64,000 nt of DNA from DASVDE01 sp036381235 (GTDB taxonomy: Bacteria; Actinomycetota; Thermoleophilia; Solirubrobacterales; 70-9), in NCBI GenBank assembly GCA_036381235.1, contig DASVDE010000017.1, positions 1 through 64,000 of the forward strand. The letters run 5' to 3'. A model generated the notes under the pieces. It was not told the DNA's origin, searched no databases, and saw nothing but the letters and a program-made list of their open reading frames with translations. Made by a program: the position numbers and the translations under genes. Positions 48,201-56,380 of this stretch are shown one piece after another; position 1 is the first letter of the stretch; each line of letters opens with the position of its first letter.

Positions 48201-49386
48201 GACGCTTACAGCCGATCGCACCACCGAGGTGATGACCGTCAACATCGGTCCGCACCACCCGGCGACGCACGGTGTGCTGCGCCTGATCGTCGACCTCGAG
48301 GGCGAGGTGGTCCGCGACCTGAAGCCGGTGATCGGCTATGTCCACACGGGAATCGAGAAGTCCTGCGAGGACAAGAGCTACTGGAAGGTCATCCCATTCG
48401 TCGAACGGATGGACTACGTCTCCTACTTCTTCCAGATGGAGGCTTTCTGCGGCGCGGTCGAGCGGCTGCTGGAGATGGAGATACCGCCACGGGCGAAGCA
48501 CCTGCGGGTGATCTTCCTCGAACTGAACCGAATCCACTCCCACCTGGTCTGGCTGGGGACGACCGCGCTGGACCTCGGCGCGATCTCGATGCTCTGGTAC
48601 TGCTTCCGCGAGCGCGACAAGATCCTCGACCTGTTCGAGATGGCGGCCGGGCAGCGGATGCACACCCGCTACTTCCAGGTCGGCGGAGTGATCGAGGACA
48701 TCCCGCTGGGCTTCGAGGCGAAACTGCGCGAGTTCGTCGCTGACATGCCGGTCCGGGTCGGCCAGTACCAGGACCTGCTCGACCGCAACGAGATCTTCCT
48801 GCAGCGGACCAAGGGCACAGGGATCGTGCCGCGCGAGCGGCTGCTGGATCTGGGCGTCACCGGGCCGCTGCTGCGCGCCGCCGGCGAGCCCTGGGACCTG
48901 CGCAAGGTCTTCGATTACCTCTCCTACCCCGAGTTCGACTTCAAGATCCCTGTCGGCACCATCGGCGACAACTACGACCGCTACCGGGTGCGGCTGGCGG
49001 AGATGGTCGAGTCGGTGCGAATCATCGAGCAGGCGCTCGACGGCCTGCCCGAGGGACCGCACATCGCCGACAACCGCAAGTACGTCCTGCCACCGCGCTC
49101 GGAGCTGTCGACCTCGATGGAGTCGCTGATCCACCACTTCAAGCTGGTCACCGAGGGATTCCGGGTGGCGCCGGGAGAGATCTACTACTCGATCGAGTCG
49201 CCGCGCGGGGAACTGGGCTGCTTCGTCCTCGCCGACGGCTCCTCGAAGCCGGCGCGCGTGCACTTCCGCGATCCCTCGTTCGTCAACCTGCAGGCATTCA
49301 AGGACATGGCGGTCGGCAGCTATGTCGCCGACATGATCGCCGGCCTGGGAATGCTCGACCCGATCCTTGGGGGCGTCGACCGATGA
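48193..49386 (+). CDS. nuoD: NADH-quinone oxidoreductase subunit D
   Basis: Peripheral-arm subunit lining the quinone cavity, derived from the hydrogenase large subunit. The 397-residue protein has GPHHPATHGVLRLIVDLEGE with the quinone-contact histidine, IGYVHTGIEKSCEDKSYWK, ELNRIHSHLVWLGTTALDLGA and the C-terminal DPSFVNLQAF with IAGLGMLDPILGGVDR. GTG 48193. NuoC and NuoD are separate, as in most actinobacteria. Stop overlaps nuoE by ATGA. Confidence 0.96.
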   Translation: MAETLTADRTTEVMTVNIGPHHPATHGVLRLIVDLEGEVVRDLKPVIGYVHTGIEKSCEDKSYWKVIPFVERMDYVSYFFQMEAFCGAVERLLEMEIPPRAKHLRVIFLELNRIHSHLVWLGTTALDLGAISMLWYCFRERDKILDLFEMAAGQRMHTRYFQVGGVIEDIPLGFEAKLREFVADMPVRVGQYQDLLDRNEIFLQRTKGTGIVPRERLLDLGVTGPLLRAAGEPWDLRKVFDYLSYPEFDFKIPVGTIGDNYDRYRVRLAEMVESVRIIEQALDGLPEGPHIADNRKYVLPPRSELSTSMESLIHHFKLVTEGFRVAPGEIYYSIESPRGELGCFVLADGSSKPARVHFRDPSFVNLQAFKDMAVGSYVADMIAGLGMLDPILGGVDR

Positions 49387-49973
49387 GCCTGCCCGTCGAT
49401 CCCGCCCTCACCGAGGGCCGCGTCCCCGACCGCACTCCCGAGGCGATTCCCGAGCTGCATGAGGTCGGGTGCCCCGATGAGCTCCGCCGGCACATCGAGT
49501 CGCTGATGGCCAAGTACCCCGACCGCAAATCGGCCTCCATCCCAGCGCTTTGGGCTGTGCAGAGGCTGTACGGGTGGTGCACGCCTGAGGGAATTCGTCA
49601 GGCCGCCGCGGTGATGCGGGTCACCCCCGCCTACCTGGAGTCGGTGGCGAGCTTCTATGACCTGCTGCACACCGAGCCCGTCGAGACGCACAAAATCGCC
49701 GTCTGCACCAACATCAGCTGCTGGATGCGGGGTGGGGATGAGCTGCTTGACGCCTTCCGCGCCGCCGCCGAGGGCGAGGACGTGTTCGTCACCGGCTTCG
49801 AGTGCCTAGGGGCCTGCGACATCGCGCCGATGGCCTCGATAGACGAGCGCTACTTCGGCCCGCTGGACGCCGCCGACGTGGCGAGCGCGGTCGAGCAGCT
49901 GGTGGCGGGCGCAGAGGTGCTGCCGGAGAAGGCGCTGGCCGAGCGGCCGCTGGCGGGAGGCTCCGATGCCTGA
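49383..49973 (+). CDS. nuoE: NADH-quinone oxidoreductase subunit E
   Basis: Thioredoxin-like [2Fe-2S] (N1a) subunit of the NADH module. The 196-residue protein has a helical N-terminal half (LMAKYPDRKSASIPALWAVQRLYGW, YLESVASFYDLLHTEPV) and cluster cysteines in CTNISC and ECLGACDIAP, matching Cx4C ... Cx3C. The C-terminal tail is alanine-rich. ATG 49383 overlaps nuoD; the stop overlaps nuoF by 8 bases. Confidence 0.95.
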   Translation: MSLPVDPALTEGRVPDRTPEAIPELHEVGCPDELRRHIESLMAKYPDRKSASIPALWAVQRLYGWCTPEGIRQAAAVMRVTPAYLESVASFYDLLHTEPVETHKIAVCTNISCWMRGGDELLDAFRAAAEGEDVFVTGFECLGACDIAPMASIDERYFGPLDAADVASAVEQLVAGAEVLPEKALAERPLAGGSDA

Positions 49974-51297
49974 GACCCGCGTCCTGCTCGAGCATGCCGA
50001 GGACCCGGAGCTGCGCACGCTCGCCGGCTACGAGCGCTACGGCGGCTACGAGACCCTGAAGCGCGCCTACACCGACATGGACGCCGACGAGGTTCTCAAG
50101 CAGCTCGAGGACTCCGGCCTGCGCGGCCGCGGCGGCGCCGGCTTCTCGATGGGGAAAAAGGCCTCCTTCCTGCCCCGCGGCGAGATGCAGAAGTACCTCT
50201 GCTGCAACGCGGATGAGTCCGAGCCGGGCGCCTTCAAGGACCGCGAGCTGATGCAGCGCAACCCGCACCAGCTGATCGAGGGGATCGCGATCGCCGCGCT
50301 GGCCGCCGACGCCGGCCACGCCTTTATCTTCATCCGCGGCGAGTACGACCTGCAGGCCGACATCCTCGACGCCGCCGTCGCCGAAGCCTACGAGGCGGGC
50401 TACCTCGGCAAGGAGATCCTCGGCACCCGCCGCAACCTCGAGTTGGTCGTCCACCGCGGCGCCGGCGCCTACATCTGCGGCGAGGAGACGGCGCTGCTCG
50501 ACGCGCTCGAGGGCAAGCGCGGCAACCCGCGGTTGAAGCCTCCATTCCCGGCGGTGCAAGGGCTCTACGGAGGGCCGACGCTGATCAACAACGTCGAGAC
50601 GCTCTCCAACGTGCCGCGGATCGTCGCCCACGGGGCGGCCTGGTTCCGCGGCTTCGGCACCGAGCAGTCGCCGGGGACCAAGGTCGTCTCGGTGTCTGGA
50701 TGCGTGCAGCGCCCCGGCAACTACGAGGTCGAGCTGGGCATCCCGACCCGGGAGTTGATCTACGACCTCGCGGGCGGACCCGCCGAGGGCCGCGAGGTGA
50801 AGGCCTTCTACCCGGGTGGCTCCTCCTCCCCCGTGCTCACCGCCGAGGAGGGGCTCGACCTTCCGTACAGCTTCGAGGCGATGGCCGAGGCGGGCTCGAT
50901 GCTGGGCTCGGGCTCGATCATCGTCGCCGACGACAGCGTCTCGATCCCGCACATGGCCCTGCGCACGGCGCGCTTCTACCACCACGAGTCCTGTGGCAAG
51001 TGCACCCCCTGCCGCGAGGGAACCAACTGGACGGTGAAGATGCTGGAGCGGGTGGTGCGCGGCGAGGCGACCCCGATGGACCTCGACATCGTCGCCTCGG
51101 TGCAGGAGAACATCATCGGCCACTGCCTCTGCGTGCTCGGCGACTCGATGGCGATGCCGGTGGGGGCGATGGTTCGCAAGTTCCGCGATGAATTCGAAGA
51201 CACAATTTCCGCCACCTCCTCTGCTCCCGTCCAGCCGGAGGAATCAGATATGGATCCGGCTGGACTCCCGCGTCCGGGGGCGGCGGCCACCGCATGA
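49966..51297 (+). CDS. nuoF: NADH-quinone oxidoreductase subunit F
   Basis: NADH- and FMN-binding subunit with the N3 [4Fe-4S] cluster. The 443-residue protein has LRGRGGAGFSMGKKASF (NADH site), CCNADESEPGAFKDRELM (FMN site), GAGAYICGEETALLDALEG, and the cluster motif ESCGKCTPCREGTNW plus the distal cysteine in GHCLCVLGD. ATG 49966. Stop overlaps nuoG by ATGA. Confidence 0.96.
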   Translation: MPETRVLLEHAEDPELRTLAGYERYGGYETLKRAYTDMDADEVLKQLEDSGLRGRGGAGFSMGKKASFLPRGEMQKYLCCNADESEPGAFKDRELMQRNPHQLIEGIAIAALAADAGHAFIFIRGEYDLQADILDAAVAEAYEAGYLGKEILGTRRNLELVVHRGAGAYICGEETALLDALEGKRGNPRLKPPFPAVQGLYGGPTLINNVETLSNVPRIVAHGAAWFRGFGTEQSPGTKVVSVSGCVQRPGNYEVELGIPTRELIYDLAGGPAEGREVKAFYPGGSSSPVLTAEEGLDLPYSFEAMAEAGSMLGSGSIIVADDSVSIPHMALRTARFYHHESCGKCTPCREGTNWTVKMLERVVRGEATPMDLDIVASVQENIIGHCLCVLGDSMAMPVGAMVRKFRDEFEDTISATSSAPVQPEESDMDPAGLPRPGAAATA

Positions 51298-53879
51298 CCG
51301 GCAAACAGGTGACATTGATCATCGACGGTCGCGAGGTGACCGCGACCGAGGGCGAGATGCTGCACGACGCCGCCAAGCGGGGCGACGTCGAGATCCCGGT
51401 CTTCTGTTACGAGCCGAAGCTGGGCGACCCGGTCGGCGCCTGCCGCATGTGCCTGGTCGAGGTCGAGGGAATCCCGAAACTGCAGACCTCCTGCTCGACC
51501 CCGGTCCGCGACGGCATGGTCGTCCACACCCGCACCGACCAGGTCAAAGAGGCGCAGAGCGCGGTGGTCGAGTTCCTGCTCGTCAACCATCCACTCGACT
51601 GCCCCGTCTGCGACAAAGGTGGCGAGTGCCCGCTGCAGGACATCTCGATGGGCTGGGGACCCGACCGCAGTCGCTTTACCGACCCCAAGCGCCACTTCCA
51701 AAAGCCGGTCGAGCTGTCGCCGCTGGTGGCGATCGACCGTGAGCGCTGCATCCTCTGCTACCGCTGCGTGCGCTTCAGCCAGGAGGTCGCCGAGGACGAG
51801 CAGCTGCAGCTGCTGGAGCGCGGCGACCGCACCTTCGTCGGCACCTTCGACGACCGCCCCTACATCGCCCCCTTCCACGGCAACATCACCGACCTCTGCC
51901 CGGTCGGCGCGCTGACCAACTACACCTACCGCTTCCGCGCCCGGCCCTGGGACATCGAGCAGGCCGGCTCGGTCTGCACGCTCTGCCCGAGCCAGTGCAA
52001 CGTCAGCTTCACCGTCCGCGACGAGAAGGTGAAGCGGGTGATCGGCCGCGACAACGCCGAGGTCGACGACGGCTGGCTCTGCGACCGAGGCCGCTACGGC
52101 TTCGAGATGTTCGATGCGGAGGAGCGGGTCGCCGAGCCGCGGCTGAAGGGCGGCGTCGCGACCGACTGGGAGACGGCGATCGCCAGAGCGGCCGAGGGCC
52201 TGCGCGCTGCCGGAGTTGACCCCACTGGGGTGGGGAAAAACTCAGCAGCGGTAGCTGCGATCGTCGGCGACGCCTCCAACGAAGAGGGCTTCCTGTTGCA
52301 GAAGCTGATGCGGGAGGCGCTCGGCTCCCCCCACGTCGAGTCGCGTATCGCCGGCGGGCCGAGCCGGGCGATCCTGCTCCACCTCTCCAACCCCAAGCTC
52401 TCGGCCCGGGTGCGGGACATCGACGACGCCGACGCGATCCTCGTCGTCGGCACCGACCCCCTGCACAGCTCGCCGATCCTCGACCTTCGCGTCCGCAAGG
52501 CGATGCGCCGCAACGGAGCCAGGCTGGCGGTCGCCACCGATCGACCCACCGCCCTCGACGGCGGCGCAGCAGCCGTCGCGCGCTTCGCCCCCGGCGGCGC
52601 CACCGGGTTTCTCTCAGAGCTCGCCGACACCCTGCGTAACCCGACGGCCGCTACCGGCACCCCCTCCTCACTCGCCTCCGGCGCAAAACGTTCGGAGGGG
52701 GAACCGGCAGAGGTCGCCGACGTTCTGCAGGCGGCCGAGCAGATCGTGATCCTTTGGGGCGAACGCGTCGGCCGCGAGGGCGAGGGGGCGATCAAAGCTC
52801 TGCTGGATCTGGCCGCGGCGCTGGACTTGGCGGGCGCCGACGGCTCCGGCCTGCTCGAGGTCCCCGAGTTCGCCAACGCCCGCGGCCTGCGCGAGGTCGG
52901 CTGCCTGCCCGACGCCGGCCCGGGCTTGACGAGCCTTGCATCGACACCCCAGGAGGGGGCAAATGCAAGCCTCGTCGGCAAGAGGACCGAGGAGATTCGC
53001 GCCGCGCTGGAGTCGGGTGAGCTGAAGTCCATCGTCCTCTTCGGCGTAGATCCCCTGCGGGACTTCCCGGACACCGAGGCCTGGGACCGCGCCCTGACCG
53101 CCGCCGATCACGTCGTCTGCTTCTCGATGTTCGAGACGGCCACCACGGCCAAGGCCGACGTCGTCTTCCCGCTCGAGACCCATGCCGAGAAAGACGGCAC
53201 GGTCACGCACCCCGACGGCCGCCTCCAGCGAGTCCGCCCCTCAGCCGCCCGCCCCGGCGACATCCGCCCGAACTGGGGCATTCTGGCGGAGCTTGCACTT
53301 GCTCTCGGGCTTGACACCGGCGTCAATTCACAACCGTCGGCTTTCGCAGCCATCGCTGAGTCTGTCTCCTTCTACTCGGGCATCGACGACGCGGTCATCG
53401 GCGGCCGCGGAATCCGCTGGCAGGACCGTCCCGCTGCATCGGGACTTCCCGAGGTTGGGGAGGCCGCCGGAACCCCCTCCTCACTCGGAGATCGGCCAGA
53501 TGAGGAGGAGGTCTCCGTCAATGCTGGTGGGGCCGACTCCGCAAAACGTTCGGAGGGGGAACCGACGTCCTCCTTCAAGCTCGGGACGTACAGAGACCTG
53601 TGGGTGGGGCCAATCACTGAGCTCAACCCGCCGCTGAGGTTCTTGCAGCCGCAGCAGAGGGTCGAGATCGCACCTGCAGATGCGGAGCGGATGCAGCTGC
53701 GAAGCGGTGACGAAGTTCGAGTGAGTCAGAACGGCAGCCGCGTGCGGGCCAAGGTGGCGATCAAGGAGCGGGTGAGCGAAGGCGTGTGCTTCTTGGTGGA
53801 GGGGACCGCCGAGGGGAACGCCAACGCCCTGCTCAACGGCGGGCCAGTCGAGGTGCAGATCGAGAAGGTGACCGACTGA
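51294..53879 (+). CDS. nuoG: NADH-quinone oxidoreductase subunit G, with four palindrome-encoded inserts
   Basis: Large iron-sulfur subunit of the NADH module. In order: [2Fe-2S] domain (CYEPKLGDPVGACRMC, QTSCSTPV), His/Cys cluster HPLDCPVCDKGGECPLQD, ferredoxin-type CILCYRC, the N7-type CTLCPSQCNVSF, a molybdopterin oxidoreductase-like domain without obvious cofactor need, and a C-terminal MopB-binding domain. At 861 residues it is long. In-frame palindromic segments occur at residues about 305-319, 454-472, 545-561 and 725-757; two of them encode GTPSSL...AKRSEGEP. All keep the frame. Start overlaps nuoF; stop overlaps nuoH by one base (TGATG). Confidence 0.94.
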   Translation: MTGKQVTLIIDGREVTATEGEMLHDAAKRGDVEIPVFCYEPKLGDPVGACRMCLVEVEGIPKLQTSCSTPVRDGMVVHTRTDQVKEAQSAVVEFLLVNHPLDCPVCDKGGECPLQDISMGWGPDRSRFTDPKRHFQKPVELSPLVAIDRERCILCYRCVRFSQEVAEDEQLQLLERGDRTFVGTFDDRPYIAPFHGNITDLCPVGALTNYTYRFRARPWDIEQAGSVCTLCPSQCNVSFTVRDEKVKRVIGRDNAEVDDGWLCDRGRYGFEMFDAEERVAEPRLKGGVATDWETAIARAAEGLRAAGVDPTGVGKNSAAVAAIVGDASNEEGFLLQKLMREALGSPHVESRIAGGPSRAILLHLSNPKLSARVRDIDDADAILVVGTDPLHSSPILDLRVRKAMRRNGARLAVATDRPTALDGGAAAVARFAPGGATGFLSELADTLRNPTAATGTPSSLASGAKRSEGEPAEVADVLQAAEQIVILWGERVGREGEGAIKALLDLAAALDLAGADGSGLLEVPEFANARGLREVGCLPDAGPGLTSLASTPQEGANASLVGKRTEEIRAALESGELKSIVLFGVDPLRDFPDTEAWDRALTAADHVVCFSMFETATTAKADVVFPLETHAEKDGTVTHPDGRLQRVRPSAARPGDIRPNWGILAELALALGLDTGVNSQPSAFAAIAESVSFYSGIDDAVIGGRGIRWQDRPAASGLPEVGEAAGTPSSLGDRPDEEEVSVNAGGADSAKRSEGEPTSSFKLGTYRDLWVGPITELNPPLRFLQPQQRVEIAPADAERMQLRSGDEVRVSQNGSRVRAKVAIKERVSEGVCFLVEGTAEGNANALLNGGPVEVQIEKVTD
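52206..52249. repeat. Palindromic element, CACCCCAG class, copy 3 (inside nuoG, reverse orientation)
   Basis: GCTGC-CG-GAGTT and AACTC-A-GCAGC form two 5-bp helices around a core whose reverse complement reads CCCCACCCCAGTGGGGTC, matching copies 1, 2 and 4. It encodes VDPTGVGKNSAA, an apparent addition to the RAAG...AVAAIVGD segment of NuoG. Confidence 0.65.
52654..52707. repeat. Palindromic element, CCCCCTCC/GGAGGGGG class, copy 1 (inside nuoG)
   Basis: CCGG-CA-CCCCCTCC (52654-52667) and GGAGGGGG-AA-CCGG (52694-52707) pair except for a two-base mismatch. It shares ACCCCCTCCTCACTCG and GCAAAACGTTCGGAGGGGGAACCG-type ends with the element at 53467. Encoded peptide: GTPSSLASGAKRSEGEP. Confidence 0.75.
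52928..52976. repeat. Palindromic element, CACCCCAG class, copy 4 (inside nuoG)
   Basis: GACGAGCCTTGCAT (52928-52941) and ATGCAAGCCTCGTC (52963-52976) pair at 13 of 14 positions around a 21-base loop with CACCCCAG-GAGGGGG. The arms resemble those of intergenic copy 1 (both GACGAG...TGCAT). It encodes LTSLASTPQEGANASLVG in NuoG. Confidence 0.75.
53467..53564. repeat. Palindromic element, CCCCCTCC/GGAGGGGG class, copy 2 (inside nuoG)
   Basis: CCGG-AA-CCCCCTCC (53467-53480) and GGAGGGGG-AA-CCG (53552-53564) are the outer arms, with the same terminal sequences as copy 1 but 45 extra bases in the middle. Both lengths are multiples of three and both are read in the same frame, giving GTPSSL...AKRSEGEP. 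Confidence 0.75.
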
Positions 53880-54877
53880 TGCTGCCGATCGCCGACACCA
53901 ACTACGTCGAGGCGACCTGGATCCTGATCGTTAAGTCGCTGGTCATCTTCGGCGTCATCTTCGCGATCCTGCCGGTGATGACGGTCATGGAGCGCAAGCT
54001 GATCGGGCGCTTCCAGCACCGCTACGGGCCGAACCGCGTCGGCCCCTTCGGCATCCTGCAGCCGCTTGCCGACGTCGGCAAGCTCCTCGGCAAGCAGGCC
54101 TTCCGACCCGCCAACGCGATCCCGGCGCTGTTCATCCTCGGGCCCCTGCTGCCGGTCCTCTCGGGAGTTATGGCCCTGGCGATCATCCCTTGGGGAGATG
54201 TCCAGAACGGGGTGGGGCTGTACGGGATCGATGTCCCGATCGGGATCCTCTACTTCTTCGCGGTCGGCTCGATCGCCTTCTACGGCACGGTGCTGGGCGG
54301 CTGGGCCTCCGGGTCGAAATACAGCTTCCTCGGCGCGATGCGCTCCGCCGCGCAGCTGATCTCCTACGAGGTCTCGATGGGGCTGGCGCTGCTCGGCGTG
54401 ATCATGATGGCCGGCTCGCTGTCGCTCGTCGACGTCGTCCGCTCCCAGGGGGAGATCTGGTTCATCGTGCCGCAGATCGTCGGCTTCCTGATCTTCATGG
54501 TCGCCGGCTTCGCGGAGACCAATCGCGCCCCGTTCGACCTGCCCGAGGCCGACGCGGAGTTGGTCCAGGGCTATATGACCGAGTACGGCGGGATGCGCTT
54601 CGGCAGCTTCCTGCTCGTCGAGTACATGGAGATCATCGTCGTCTCCGGGATCGCCGCGGCAATGTTCCTCGGCGGCTGGATGGGCCCCGGGCCCGGCTGG
54701 CTCGACCCGATCTGGATGCTGGCGAAGATGCTCGGCCTTGTCTTCCTCTTCATCTGGATCCGCGCCACCCTGCCGCGGCTGCGCTACGACCAGCTGATGA
54801 GCCTCGGCTGGAAGGTGCTGCTGCCGCTGGCGACCCTCAACGTCCTCGTCACCGCCGTGCTGGTGGTCTTGACATGA
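53879..54877 (+). CDS. nuoH: NADH-quinone oxidoreductase subunit H
   Basis: Membrane subunit forming the quinone entry site. The 332-residue protein has eight helices; MTVMERKLIGRFQHRYGPNRVGPFGILQPLADVGKLL is the conserved loop after TM1, and AETNRAPFDLPEADAELVQGYMTEYGG the acidic quinone-chamber loop. ATG 53879 shares one base with the nuoG stop. Stop overlaps nuoI by ATGA. Confidence 0.96.
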   Translation: MLPIADTNYVEATWILIVKSLVIFGVIFAILPVMTVMERKLIGRFQHRYGPNRVGPFGILQPLADVGKLLGKQAFRPANAIPALFILGPLLPVLSGVMALAIIPWGDVQNGVGLYGIDVPIGILYFFAVGSIAFYGTVLGGWASGSKYSFLGAMRSAAQLISYEVSMGLALLGVIMMAGSLSLVDVVRSQGEIWFIVPQIVGFLIFMVAGFAETNRAPFDLPEADAELVQGYMTEYGGMRFGSFLLVEYMEIIVVSGIAAAMFLGGWMGPGPGWLDPIWMLAKMLGLVFLFIWIRATLPRLRYDQLMSLGWKVLLPLATLNVLVTAVLVVLT

Positions 54878-55485
54878 CTGAGCAAGAAAAGGCTCGCCCG
54901 CATATGCCCGAAGGGCATGGGCAGAAAAATGATGGGACGGCCACGGCGTCGTTTCCATATCTGACGTCTAACGACGTCGTGGCCGTTCAGCGTGGGCCGG
55001 AGCCGGGTGGCGCGCGCGGGGCCTGGCGCACCTTCCGCGAGACGATGCGCGGGCTGAAGACGACGATGGCGCGCCTGATCGAGGGTCCGATGACGATCCA
55101 GTACCCAGAGGAGAAGACCCCCGTCTACCCGCGCTTCCGCGGCCGTCACAAACTCCACCGCTTCGAGGACACGGGACTGGAGAAGTGCGTCGGCTGCTCG
55201 CTGTGCGCCGCCGCCTGCCCGGCCGACTGCATCCGCGTCGTCGCCGCCGAGAACATCCCGGGCGACCGCGTCTCCGCCGGAGAGCGCTACGCCGCCGTCT
55301 ACGAGATCAACCTCTCGCGCTGCATCTTCTGCGGCTACTGCGAGCTGGCCTGCCCGTTCGACGCGATCACGATGGGCCACGACTACGAGATGGCCGACTA
55401 TGACCGCGACGACCTGATCTTCACCAAGGAGATGCTGCTCGCCGAGTCGATCGAGCGGACGCCGCTGAAAGGCGAAGGCGAGTGA
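54874..55485 (+). CDS. nuoI: NADH-quinone oxidoreductase subunit I, with hairpin-encoded N-terminal extension
   Basis: Ferredoxin-like subunit with clusters N6a and N6b. The 203-residue protein has CVGCSLCAAACPADC and CIFCGYCELACPFDA, two CxxCxxCxxxCP motifs, after YPRFRGRHKLHRFEDTGLEK. The first 40 residues, before GPEPGGARGAWRTFRETMRGL, have no counterpart in typical NuoI and are encoded by two consecutive DNA hairpins (54896-54922 and 54937-54986). ATG 54874 overlaps the nuoH stop, so the extension is likely translated. Confidence 0.94.
   Translation: MTEQEKARPHMPEGHGQKNDGTATASFPYLTSNDVVAVQRGPEPGGARGAWRTFRETMRGLKTTMARLIEGPMTIQYPEEKTPVYPRFRGRHKLHRFEDTGLEKCVGCSLCAAACPADCIRVVAAENIPGDRVSAGERYAAVYEINLSRCIFCGYCELACPFDAITMGHDYEMADYDRDDLIFTKEMLLAESIERTPLKGEGE
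54896..54922. repeat. Small hairpin in the nuoI extension
   Basis: GCCCGCATATGCCC and GGGCATGGGC fold around a GAA loop, with TGCCC/GGGCA pairing perfectly and outer GCCC/GGGC pairing after a bulge. It precedes the larger palindrome at 54937 within the non-conserved nuoI N-terminus. Confidence 0.5.
54937..54986. repeat. Palindromic element, TCCATATCTG-loop class, copy 1 (inside nuoI)
   Basis: ACGGCCACGGCGTCGTT (54937-54953) and AACGACGTCGTGGCCGT (54970-54986) pair at 16 of 17 positions. The 16-base loop TCCATATCTGACGTCT shares its first ten bases, its length and a late TCT-like end with the loop at 60197-60212 in nuoM. It encodes about residues 22-38 of NuoI. Confidence 0.75.
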
Positions 55486-55493
55486 GCGCCTCC

Positions 55494-55778
55494 CTACGCC
55501 GGATCCGGCCGGACCAGGACCGTGTCGGCAACTGGGATGACCTCGTCTATCGGCAGGTCAGCCCTGTCGGCGTGTTCTCGGATTGCCTCGGGGCTGGTGG
55601 CCTGGTAGACGCAGACCGTTCCGACCGACCCTCCGCCCTCGTCGAGGACGTAGCTGCGGATCCAACGGACATCGTCCGACATCTCCTCGTCTCCAACCTG
55701 GCGGGAGCGCTCGGCGGCTGTCTCCAGGTCAGAGGGCGAACGCCATCCGCTCCGTCGCAGAATCACGTACGTATCCAC
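55494..55778 (-). CDS. DUF4242 small protein, antisense within the nuo operon
   Basis: A 94-residue single-domain protein of the DUF4242 (SCO4226-like) family, a ferredoxin-like alpha/beta fold reported in some cases to bind nickel. Seen: MDTYVILRRSGWRSPSDLETAAERS, DEEMSDDVRWIRSYVLDEGGG and GTVCVYQATSPEAIREHADRAGL-like DRADLPIDEVIPV. GTG 55778 has GGAGG five bases upstream on its strand. It lies on the opposite strand between nuoI and nuoJ, the only break in the operon; nuo transcripts must read through it in antisense. Confidence 0.85.
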   Translation of the reverse strand: MDTYVILRRSGWRSPSDLETAAERSRQVGDEEMSDDVRWIRSYVLDEGGGSVGTVCVYQATSPEAIREHADRADLPIDEVIPVADTVLVRPDPA

Positions 55779-55867
55779 GAAACCTCCGTTTCCGACGCCT
55801 CGATCGCCTGCCCACCCATCCAACCACCCGGTCGCGAGCGCGTCAACACCCGCAGGGAGGGCGAGTA

Positions 55868-56380
55868 GTGGAGGAGGTCCTCTTCTTCGGCGCGGCGATC
55901 GGCGCCCTCGGCGGGGCGATCGGCGTCGTCGCGATGCGCAACCCGCTCTACGGCGTGCTGGCGCTGATTGTCCACCTCTTCTCGCTGGCGGTCCTCTTCC
56001 TGCTGCTCAGCTCGGCCTTCGTCGCCGCCGCCCAGGTGGTCGTCTACGCCGGCGCGGTGATGGTCCTCTACGTCTTCGTCGTCGCCTACGTCGGCGGCGA
56101 CACAGAGTCGGCCTGGGAGCCGATCCCCGGCCAGCGCTTCCTCGCGCCGCTGATGGGCGCCGCCCTCTTCGTCGAGCTGGCGATCGCCGTCCTCGCCTCC
56201 TCCCTGCTCGCGCTGGGAACCGACGGCCCCGACGTCAAAGCGGGCTTCGGCGACCCGGCCGAAATCGGCCGCCTCCTCTTAGAACGATTCCTCCTGCCTT
56301 TTGAAGCTTCTTCCATCCTGCTGCTGCTCGCCGCAGTGGGGGCCGTCGTGTTGGCCTCCAGGAGGGAAGTCGAGCGATGA
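55868..56380 (+). CDS. nuoJ: NADH-quinone oxidoreductase subunit J
   Basis: Membrane subunit with five helices. The 170-residue protein has NPLYGVLALIVHLFSLAVLFLLLSSAFVAAAQVVVYAGAVMVLYVFVV, the conserved TM2-TM3 block including the pi-bulge helix. GTG 55868 follows a GGGAGGG ribosome site, unlike the overlapping starts elsewhere in the operon, consistent with the 380-base break caused by the DUF4242 gene. Stop overlaps nuoK by ATGA. Confidence 0.94.
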   Translation: MEEVLFFGAAIGALGGAIGVVAMRNPLYGVLALIVHLFSLAVLFLLLSSAFVAAAQVVVYAGAVMVLYVFVVAYVGGDTESAWEPIPGQRFLAPLMGAALFVELAIAVLASSLLALGTDGPDVKAGFGDPAEIGRLLLERFLLPFEASSILLLLAAVGAVVLASRREVER

